Positions 1 to 5,048 of a stretch of DNA of 5,048 nt are shown piece by piece (within the stretch, counting starts at the first letter, position 1; each line of letters opens with the position of its first letter). The stretch covers positions 1 through 5,048 of the forward strand of contig JAGRKY010000298.1 in NCBI GenBank assembly GCA_020442095.1, written 5' to 3'. A program made the position numbers and the translations under genes. The notes below the pieces were generated by a model, which made no database searches, had not been told where the DNA came from, and worked only from the letters and a program-made list of their open reading frames with translations. This DNA is from Bauldia sp. (GTDB taxonomy: Bacteria > Pseudomonadota > Alphaproteobacteria > Rhizobiales > Kaistiaceae).

Positions 1-1
1 C

Positions 2-1558
2 CTGTCGATGGTCGATGGCGCCATCCTGCTCGTCGATGCCGCCGAGGGGCCGATGCCCCAGACCAAGTTCGTCCTGCAGAAGGCGCTGCGCCGCGGCCTC
101 AGGCCGATCGTCGCGATCAACAAGATCGACCGCCCGGACGAGCGCCATGTCGAGGTCCTGAACGAGGTCTTCGACCTCTTCGCCGCCCTCGACGCGACGG
201 AGGAGCAGCTCGATTTCCCGGTCCTCTACGGCTCGGCCAAGCAGGGCTGGATGGCGACCGATCCGTCCGGCCCCAAGGACTCGCTTGCCCCCCTCTTCGA
301 TCTGGTGCTCGAACGGGTGCCCGAGCCGACGGTCGAGGACGGCGAATTCCGGATGCTCGCGACGACGATCGAGTCGAACCCCTATCTCGGGCGCATCCTT
401 ACCGGCCGGATCTCCTCCGGCACCGCCCGCGCCAACATGGCGATCAAGGCGCTCGCCCGCGACGGCTCGCTTGTCGAGCAGGGGCGCATCTCCAAGGTGC
501 TCGCCTTCCGCGGTCTCGAGCGCCAGCCGATCGAGGAAGGCGTCGCCGGCGACATCGTTGCGATCGCCGGCCTTTCCGAGGCGACCGTCGCCGATACGCT
601 GGCCGCCCCAGAGATCGATACCCCGATCGAGGCCCAGCCGATCGACCCGCCGACGCTGGCCATGACCTTCCGCGTCAATGACGGACCGCTTGCCGGCACC
701 GAGGGCGACAAGGTGCAGAGCCGCGTCATCCGCGAAAGGCTGATGCGCGAAGCCGAGGGCAATGTCGCGCTGCGGATCGAGGAGACCGCCGAGGCCGACG
801 CCTTTGTCGTCGCCGGGCGCGGCGAGCTCCAGCTCGCCATCCTGATCGAGACGATGCGCCGCGAGGGCTTCGAGCTCTGCGTCGCGCGGCCGAAGGTGCT
901 GTTCAAGACCACCGAATCGGGCCAGCGCCTCGAACCGATCGAGGAAGTCACCATCGACGTCGACGAGGAGCATTCCGGCGTCGTCGTCCAGAAGCTGTCC
1001 GAACGCCGGGCCGATCTTCTCGAGATGCGCCCCTCCGGCGGTGGCCGCGTGCGGCTGGTGTTCCACGCGCCGACCCGGGGCCTGATTGGCTACCAGTCGG
1101 AGCTCCTCTCCGACACCCGCGGCACCGCGGTGTTCAACCGCGTGTTCCACGACTATGCGCCCTATCGCGGCGACATTCCCGGCCGCCGGAACGGCGTGCT
1201 GATCTCCAACGCCGACGGCGAGGCGGTCGCTTATGCGCTGTGGAACCTCGAAGATCGTGGGCCGATGCTGATCGACCCGGGCGTCAAGGTCTATCGCGGC
1301 ATGATCATCGGCGAGCACAGCCGCGGCAACGACCTCGAGGTCAACGTCCTGAAGGGCAAGCAGCTGACCAACATCCGGTCGGCAGGCAAGGACGAAGCCG
1401 TGCGGCTGACGACCCCGATCCGCCAGTCGCTCGAGGCCTCGCTCGCCTATATCCGCGACGACGAACTGGTCGAGATCACGCCGCAGTCGATTCGCCTGCG
1501 CAAGGCGCTGCTCGACCCCAACGACCGTAAGCGGGCCGAGCGCGCCGGCGCGGCCTGA
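2..1558 (+). CDS. typA: Ribosome-associated translational GTPase TypA/BipA (5'-truncated by the window edge)
   Basis: This is the C-terminal ~518 residues of TypA/BipA, a translation-factor GTPase related to EF-G and LepA that binds the 70S ribosome and supports ribosome assembly and growth under stress such as cold. The reading frame is open from base 2, so the Met at base 8 is internal and the gene starts upstream. Family members are about 605-610 residues, so roughly 90 N-terminal residues, with the P-loop and the DxxG motif, are missing. Visible are the segment after G3 (VDAAEGPMPQT), the G4 motif NKID (119-130), the G5-like GSAK (230-241), the beta-barrel domain II, the EF-G-like domain with GRGELQLAI, and the TypA-specific C-terminal region with PTRGLIGYQSE, GEHSRGNDLEVN and KGKQLTNIRSAGKDEAVRL. 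The last two distinguish it from EF-G and LepA. The C-terminus is complete and no frameshift is seen. It is probably its own transcription unit, since the next gene has a promoter candidate in the 129-base spacer. Confidence 0.97.
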   Translation: MSMVDGAILLVDAAEGPMPQTKFVLQKALRRGLRPIVAINKIDRPDERHVEVLNEVFDLFAALDATEEQLDFPVLYGSAKQGWMATDPSGPKDSLAPLFDLVLERVPEPTVEDGEFRMLATTIESNPYLGRILTGRISSGTARANMAIKALARDGSLVEQGRISKVLAFRGLERQPIEEGVAGDIVAIAGLSEATVADTLAAPEIDTPIEAQPIDPPTLAMTFRVNDGPLAGTEGDKVQSRVIRERLMREAEGNVALRIEETAEADAFVVAGRGELQLAILIETMRREGFELCVARPKVLFKTTESGQRLEPIEEVTIDVDEEHSGVVVQKLSERRADLLEMRPSGGGRVRLVFHAPTRGLIGYQSELLSDTRGTAVFNRVFHDYAPYRGDIPGRRNGVLISNADGEAVAYALWNLEDRGPMLIDPGVKVYRGMIIGEHSRGNDLEVNVLKGKQLTNIRSAGKDEAVRLTTPIRQSLEASLAYIRDDELVEITPQSIRLRKALLDPNDRKRAERAGAA

Positions 1559-1620
1559 GGCCGGCACCGGCGGCTTTCCGCAAACATCGTGGCTATCGCC
1601 GCGAAGCGTGGCCACGGCGA

Positions 1621-1649
1621 TTGATCCGCATGGCCGGCTCGCCTATCGT
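1621..1649 (+). promoter_or_regulatory. Candidate sigma-70-type promoter for the DUF3302-HlyD genes
   Basis: TTGATC at 1621-1626 (4 of 6 matches to TTGACA) and TATCGT at 1644-1649 (4 of 6 to TATAAT) are separated by exactly 17 bases. Transcription would start near 1656, giving a leader of about 30 bases that holds the GGGGAG ribosome binding site. An 8-base perfect palindrome, GTGGCCAC (1608-1615), lies just upstream of the -35 element. The match was found by eye; chance matches of this quality are not rare, so this is a candidate only. Confidence 0.35.
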
Positions 1650-1670
1650 CGCACCACTGCGGCGCGAGGC

Positions 1671-1676
1671 GGGGAG
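1671..1676 (+). promoter_or_regulatory. Ribosome binding site of the DUF3302 gene
   Basis: GGGGAG lies 11 bases upstream of the ATG at 1688 and is purine-rich and complementary to the 16S rRNA 3' end. It supports 1688 as the start; there is no earlier in-frame start with a better site. Confidence 0.6.
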
Positions 1677-1687
1677 CCACTCAGACG

Positions 1688-2095
1688 ATGATTCGACAGG
1701 TACCGGCGGATACCAGTCTCATCTCGAACGCCTTCGATACGTACGACTATCTGGCGTTCGCGTTCCTGCTGATTGCGATCATCGCCGTCTTCTCGATGAT
1801 CATCTGGATTCTCGGGCTGCCCGGCAAGATCGCCATCCAGCGGCGCCACCCCCATGCCATCACGGTCAAGCTGATGGGCTGGGCCGGAGCGCTGGCGGTC
1901 ATTCCCTGGATCCACGCCTTCATCTGGGCCTATCACGACTCGATGACCGTCGACATCCGCCGCTTCCCGGAGGAGGAGAAGGACGCGATCGACCGCGAGA
2001 TCGCGGAGCTGACCAAGGACGACAAGAAATCGAAGAAGGTCGAGATCGACAGGCCGACACGGCTGCCCGACCCCACACCGAATCCGCAAGCGTGA
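1688..2095 (+). CDS. DUF3302-type inner-membrane protein (YiaW/YibI-like), partner of the HlyD adaptor
   Basis: A 135-residue inner-membrane protein with two predicted transmembrane helices, about residues 22-42 and 62-82. Between them is a basic loop (K47, R52, R53, H54, H56, K61) with the pattern LPGKIAIQRRHPHA, followed by V60 and the G64-W65 pair. That pattern and the helix-loop-helix layout fit the DUF3302 family, which includes E. coli YiaW and YibI. Biochemical function is not established for the family; the members are known mainly as neighbours of HlyD-type adaptors. After helix 2 comes a charged, probably helical segment (residues 89-118, rich in E, K and D) and a short proline-rich end. 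By the positive-inside rule the loop is cytoplasmic, so both termini would be periplasmic. The stop codon is 14 bases before the HlyD gene, so the two are almost certainly co-transcribed. The family call comes from remembered sequence patterns, not a search. A longer overlapping frame (1621-2106) lacks such a pattern and is a shadow. Confidence 0.8.
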   Translation: MIRQVPADTSLISNAFDTYDYLAFAFLLIAIIAVFSMIIWILGLPGKIAIQRRHPHAITVKLMGWAGALAVIPWIHAFIWAYHDSMTVDIRRFPEEEKDAIDREIAELTKDDKKSKKVEIDRPTRLPDPTPNPQA

Positions 2096-2096
2096 C

Positions 2097-2101
2097 GGTG
2101 G
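2097..2101 (+). promoter_or_regulatory. Ribosome binding site of the HlyD-family gene
   Basis: GGTGG, 8 bases before the ATG at 2110, is a modest Shine-Dalgarno match placed in the 14-base gap after the DUF3302 stop. The tight spacing suggests translational coupling to the upstream gene. Confidence 0.45.
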
Positions 2102-2109
2102 CCTGACCG

Positions 2110-3252
2110 ATGGGTATCGCCCTAGTCATCACGATCGTCTATGTCATTGCGGTCTACCTCGTATTCTTCCGCTTCAAGTGGCTGAAATTCAGCATCGTCT
2201 GGGGCGTCGTATCCTTCTGGATCGGCTTCCACCTGATGCTGATCTTCATGATCGGGCTGCGCTTCTACGCGCCCTTCACCATAGACGCGCATCTGATCCG
2301 CAACACGATCCAGATCGTTCCCCGCCTCGAAGGTCCCACGACATTGACGGAGGTGCTGGTCGAGCCGAACCAGCTGATCAAGAAGGGGACGCCGCTCTAC
2401 AAGTTCGACACGACGATCTACGAGCAGAAGCTGCTCAACGCTAAGGCCCAGCTCGCCGCCGCGCAGCAGAACCTGAAGATCATGGATGCCGACGTCGATC
2501 AGGCCCAGCAACAGCTCATCCAGGCCCAGTCGCAGCTCGCCTATGCCAAGGCGCAGCAGGATCGCTTCACCAAGCTCGCCAGCCAGGGCGGCGCGCGCCA
2601 GGAAGACGTCGACAAGTGGAACGCCGAGGTGAATTCGGACACGGCCGCGGTCGCCGCCGCCTCGGCCAACCTCCAGAAGACGCAGTTGCAGCGCGATTCC
2701 AACATCGACGGCGTCAACACCAGTGTCGCCCAGGCCGAGGCCCAGGTCGCCCAGGCACAATACTATCTCGACAACACGACGATCGTCGCGCCCGAGGACG
2801 GCTATATCGTCAGCCAGCAGGCGCGGCCGGGTATGGTCGTCGGCGACTTCCGGGTCGGAGCGATCGCCGCCTTCGTCACCATGGACGAGCCCTATATGCT
2901 CGGCGCCTTCTTCCAGGAGCACATCAAGTTCGTTGCGCCGGGGCAGACAGTCGAGGTGGCGCTCGATACCGCGCCGGGTGAGATCTATACCGGCAAGGTC
3001 GAGGCGATCTGGTGGGCGACCGCCCAGGGCCAGTATCTGCCGACGGGCCGCCTGCCCGAATTCATCCTGCCCAAGCTCCAGGGCAAGTTCGCGGTGCAGG
3101 TCAAATTCGACGATCCGAATGCGTTCCTGCCGGCCGGCGCCCATGGCGCGATCGCTGTCTATACCGGGCGACAGACCGCGTTCGAGGTTCTGCGCAAGAT
3201 CAACATCCGGCTCTACAGCTTCGCGAATTTCATCGTTCCCTTCGACCTCTAG
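2110..3252 (+). CDS. HlyD-family periplasmic adaptor (membrane fusion protein) with two N-terminal membrane helices, YiaV/YibH-like
   Basis: A 380-residue membrane fusion protein that would bridge the inner membrane to an outer-membrane channel. Two hydrophobic helices (about residues 3-20 and 29-50) flank a short basic loop (R21, K23, K26), so the N-terminus is predicted periplasmic and the main body periplasmic. Next comes the first half of the biotinyl-lipoyl domain (about 68-100; VEPNQLIKKGTPLYKFD), then a long alanine- and glutamine-rich coiled-coil hairpin (about 101-217) whose tip lies near residues 152-170. The second lipoyl half has the typical TTIVAPEDGYIVSQ (223-236) with P240-G241. 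A beta-barrel domain follows (about 245-350, including PGQTVEVALD), ending in a conserved-looking tail with PAGAHGAIAVYTG. Length and two-helix start match E. coli YiaV/YibH better than EmrA or AcrA, which have one helix or a lipid anchor. It sits 14 bases after the DUF3302 gene and 96 before the outer-membrane channel gene. The substrate cannot be told from the sequence. Confidence 0.92.
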   Translation: MGIALVITIVYVIAVYLVFFRFKWLKFSIVWGVVSFWIGFHLMLIFMIGLRFYAPFTIDAHLIRNTIQIVPRLEGPTTLTEVLVEPNQLIKKGTPLYKFDTTIYEQKLLNAKAQLAAAQQNLKIMDADVDQAQQQLIQAQSQLAYAKAQQDRFTKLASQGGARQEDVDKWNAEVNSDTAAVAAASANLQKTQLQRDSNIDGVNTSVAQAEAQVAQAQYYLDNTTIVAPEDGYIVSQQARPGMVVGDFRVGAIAAFVTMDEPYMLGAFFQEHIKFVAPGQTVEVALDTAPGEIYTGKVEAIWWATAQGQYLPTGRLPEFILPKLQGKFAVQVKFDDPNAFLPAGAHGAIAVYTGRQTAFEVLRKINIRLYSFANFIVPFDL

Positions 3253-3271
3253 AAACCGGCTCCCGCCGCCG

Positions 3272-3300
3272 CTTCCCGCCTGCCGTTAACCCAAAATTAT
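3272..3300 (+). promoter_or_regulatory. Weak candidate promoter before the outer-membrane channel gene
   Basis: CTTCCC (3272-3277) and AATTAT (3295-3300) are 17 bases apart, each with about 4 of 6 matches to the CTTGAC / TATAAT type elements. They coincide with an unusually AT-rich patch (about 3286-3315) in this GC-rich window. The 96-base gap could also simply be an internal spacer of one operon, with no promoter at all. Confidence 0.2.
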
Positions 3301-3348
3301 TCACGTTGCCAAATAGTCGGGGCGACGGGAAATCGGGATGGGAAGCTC

Positions 3349-4971
3349 ATGAGCGTTGCGGGCGTAATCGCCGCCGCCGGCAGGATTTTCGTGCCGATCA
3401 TCGCCGGCTCGGCCATGGCCGGCTGCGTCATGGTCGGCCCCGATTTCTTCACGCCGACCGCCGCGACCAAGGCGAGCTGGGTGCCTGCCAACCAGCAGGA
3501 CCCGAGTGTCTCCCAACGACGGGAGCCTTCGGTCGAATGGTGGCGGCGCTTCAACGACCCGACCCTCAACAAGCTGGTGGCGATGGCCTACGAGCAGAAC
3601 CTCACGGTCCGCGCCGCCGGCGTCAGGATCTACGAGGCGCGCGCCCAGCTCGGCATCGTCATCGGCGACCAGTTCCCGCAGAGCCAGATGGTCGGCGCCG
3701 GCTACAAGGCGGAACGGGTCAGCAAGGATGTCGGTATCCTCAAGACGATCTCGAAGATCGTCGACTTCGACCCGACCTTCCAGGATTGGTCGGCCGGCTT
3801 CGACGCCGGTTGGGAGCTCGACCTGTGGGGCCAGGTGCGCCGCGGCATCCAGTCGGCAAGCGCCAATCTCGTCGCCAAGATCGCCGACTATGACGACGTG
3901 CTGATCACCGTCACCGGCGATGTCGCGACGGCCTATGTCACGATCCGCGAATTGCAGGACCAGCTCGCCCTCGCCCGCCAGAATGTCAGCCTCCAGTCGG
4001 AGAGCCTGCGGATCACCGAGCTTCGGCTGAAGAACGGCGTGACCACCGAGCTCGATGTCGACGAGGCGACGGCGCTGCTCAACAACACCAAGGCCGAGAT
4101 ACCCTCGCTCGAATCCGACCTCGCCAAGGCCAAGAACGCGCTCGCTGTGCTGCTCGGCGTCCCTGCGGGCCAGATCGACGCCGCCGTCGACCGGCCCGGT
4201 CCGATCCCGCGTCCCCCGGCAGAGATCGGCATCGGCATTCCGGCCGACCTGCTGAGACGCCGTCCCGACATCCGCGCGGCGGAGATGCGCGCGGCCGCGC
4301 AGTCGGCGCAGATCGGAGTCGCCAAGGCCGACCTCTATCCGCAGTTCTCGATCTCGGGCGCCATCGGCTTCAAGGCGACCGACCTCGGCGATCTCTTCAC
4401 CGGCAAGAGCCTCACCGGCCTGATCAACCCGGGCATCACCTGGAACTTCCTGAACTACGGGCGCATCCGCAACAACGTCCGCGTCCAGGACGCCAGGTAT
4501 CAGGAGCTGATCGTCGAATACCAGCAGGCCGTCCTGAAGGCCTATGCGGAAGCCGAGGATGCGCTGACCGCGTTCCTCAAGGCCAAGCAGCAGGCGGTCT
4601 ATCTCGCCCGCGCCGCGGCCGCGTCCAAGAAGGCCGCGCGGATCGCGCTCCAGCAATATCAGGACGGCACCGCCGACTATACCCGCGTCCTCAACACCCA
4701 GACGACGCAGTTGCGGACCGAGCAGCGCCTCGCCGCGGTCCGGGCCGACGTCTCGACCAATCTCGTCGCGCTCTACAAGGCGCTCGGCGGCGGCTGGCAG
4801 CCGGCGAACGAACGCCCGTTCATCCCTGAAGCCACCAAGCAGCAGATGGCCGACCGCACGAATTGGGGAAAACTTCTGAACGAGGATTCGATCCCGCAGG
4901 ACGACAGGCAACTGCTGGTCCCGCCCTCGCCCAAGCAAAACCCGCGCCGATACCTCAGCGCCGACTGGTAG
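3349..4971 (+). CDS. NodT/OprM-type outer-membrane efflux lipoprotein (TolC superfamily)
   Basis: A 540-residue outer-membrane factor of the RND-type NodT family; three copies form a barrel plus periplasmic tunnel through which substrates leave the cell. The N-terminus is a lipoprotein signal with a hydrophobic stretch (about 13-25) and lipobox-like MAGC with Cys26, followed by the family hallmark VMVGPDF. Two related halves are visible: EWWRRFNDPTLNKLV begins the first, GWELDLWGQVRR (154-165) ends its outer-membrane strand region, and IPADLLRRRPDIRAAE (297-312) opens the second, with WNFLNYGRIR (365-374) as its matching strand region. The tunnel helices are rich in Ala, Gln and Glu. The last canonical motif is GGGW (480-483); about 57 further residues (484-540) form a tail with RTNWGKLL. 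The ATG at 3349 is supported by the signal peptide and by purine-rich GGGA/GGGAAG sequence at 3335-3345. It lies directly after the HlyD gene, so it is its probable partner. No frameshift or lesion is seen. Confidence 0.95.
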   Translation: MSVAGVIAAAGRIFVPIIAGSAMAGCVMVGPDFFTPTAATKASWVPANQQDPSVSQRREPSVEWWRRFNDPTLNKLVAMAYEQNLTVRAAGVRIYEARAQLGIVIGDQFPQSQMVGAGYKAERVSKDVGILKTISKIVDFDPTFQDWSAGFDAGWELDLWGQVRRGIQSASANLVAKIADYDDVLITVTGDVATAYVTIRELQDQLALARQNVSLQSESLRITELRLKNGVTTELDVDEATALLNNTKAEIPSLESDLAKAKNALAVLLGVPAGQIDAAVDRPGPIPRPPAEIGIGIPADLLRRRPDIRAAEMRAAAQSAQIGVAKADLYPQFSISGAIGFKATDLGDLFTGKSLTGLINPGITWNFLNYGRIRNNVRVQDARYQELIVEYQQAVLKAYAEAEDALTAFLKAKQQAVYLARAAAASKKAARIALQQYQDGTADYTRVLNTQTTQLRTEQRLAAVRADVSTNLVALYKALGGGWQPANERPFIPEATKQQMADRTNWGKLLNEDSIPQDDRQLLVPPSPKQNPRRYLSADW

Positions 4972-4982
4972 CCGCCGGCACC

Positions 4983-5026
4983 GTTGCAGATGGCCGATCT
5001 TCGGTCATGCGAAGCAGCGGTGCAAC
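4983..5026 (+). terminator. Nested hairpin after the efflux gene; possible weak terminator
   Basis: Twelve bases or so after the stop codon there is an 8-base-pair stem, ATGGCCGA (4990-4997) with TCGGTCAT (5001-5008), closed by a TCT loop and containing one G-U pair. An outer 6-base stem, GTTGCA (4983-4988) with TGCAAC (5021-5026), encloses it. No T-run follows immediately; the nearest is TTTTCTT at 5038-5044, 11 bases beyond the outer stem. It therefore fits a canonical intrinsic terminator poorly and may instead be a regulatory structure of the next gene. Confidence 0.25.
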
Positions 5027-5048
5027 AGTGCGGTGAATTTTCTTCGCA
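5008..5048 (+). promoter_or_regulatory. TGC/GCA-rich probable upstream region of the next gene
   Basis: The last 40 bases contain no start of a recognisable gene but hold GCGGTG twice (5017-5022 and 5030-5035, 13 bases apart), GGTGCAACA, an AT-rich AATTTTCTT stretch and a terminal TTCGCA. The texture resembles the TGC/GCA-rich control regions found before phasin genes of alphaproteobacteria, where the PhaR repressor binds. This is recalled resemblance only, and the gene that would confirm it is outside the window. Confidence 0.2.

Noticed and set aside
1551..1563. CGGCC-TGA-GGCCG hairpin with the typA stop codon in its loop, considered as a terminator
   Set aside because: Only five base pairs with a three-base loop and no T-run after it; such short GC palindromes are expected by chance in this composition.
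1621..2106. Overlapping + strand frame of 161 codons over the DUF3302 gene
   Set aside because: The product is rich in R, D, G and H without membrane helices or a recognisable pattern, while the frame starting at 1688 shows two helices and the DUF3302 signature.
2410..2760. Repeated CAGGCCCAG-like words in the HlyD gene, considered as a DNA repeat
   Set aside because: They follow the Gln-Ala-rich heptads of the coiled-coil hairpin and are explained by the protein sequence.
2122..3144. Antisense open frame of 340 codons across the HlyD gene
   Set aside because: Same cause; the product is a repetitive L/R/D/G-rich sequence with no family features, and it lies wholly inside a convincing adaptor gene.
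3301..4938. Antisense open frame of 545 codons across the NodT gene
   Set aside because: It mirrors the real gene in a GC-rich genome where antisense stops are scarce. The translation is a low-complexity mix of R, G, L, D and V with no domain pattern, whereas the + strand frame has a signal peptide and clear family motifs.
1..5048. CRISPR arrays, tRNA or rRNA genes, insertion sequences, attachment sites
   Set aside because: No regularly spaced repeats, tRNA-like cloverleaf, rRNA sequence, transposase or terminal inverted repeats were seen, and the non-coding gaps (129, 96 and 77 bases) leave little room for them.

Overview
The base composition is GC-rich with strong G/C preference at third codon positions. 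The TypA protein reads like those of alphaproteobacteria, so the source is probably an alphaproteobacterium, perhaps of the Hyphomicrobiales (Rhizobiales). That placement is a judgement from sequence character, not from a search. All four genes lie on the + strand and every stretch of more than 150 bases is coding.

Layout: (1) 2-1558 is the 3' part of typA (bipA), the ribosome-associated GTPase; its N-terminal ~90 codons lie outside the window. (2) 1559-1687 is a 129-base spacer with a plausible sigma-70-type promoter (TTGATC-N17-TATCGT) and a well-placed ribosome binding site. (3) 1688-2095 encodes a small two-helix inner-membrane protein of the DUF3302 type (relatives of E. coli YiaW/YibI). 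(4) 2110-3252, only 14 bases later, encodes a HlyD-type periplasmic adaptor with two N-terminal membrane helices (relatives of E. coli YiaV/YibH). (5) 3253-3348 is a 96-base spacer with an AT-rich patch. (6) 3349-4971 encodes a NodT/OprM-type outer-membrane efflux lipoprotein. (7) 4972-5048 is non-coding, with a nested hairpin and a TGC/GCA-rich stretch that probably belongs to the control region of the next gene.

Genes 3, 4 and 6 together look like an envelope-spanning export assembly: a small inner-membrane partner, an adaptor and an outer-membrane channel. No recognisable RND, MFS or ABC transporter is present in the window. In E. coli the DUF3302/HlyD pairs (yiaW-yiaV, yibI-yibH) are known as two-gene units of poorly understood function; here the pair is followed directly by its likely outer-membrane channel. 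This is the most interesting point in the window. By the positive-inside rule both inner-membrane proteins are predicted N-out/C-out, with a short basic cytoplasmic loop, which raises the possibility that they form a small joint membrane module in place of a classic pump. TypA is a separate housekeeping gene with no evident functional link.
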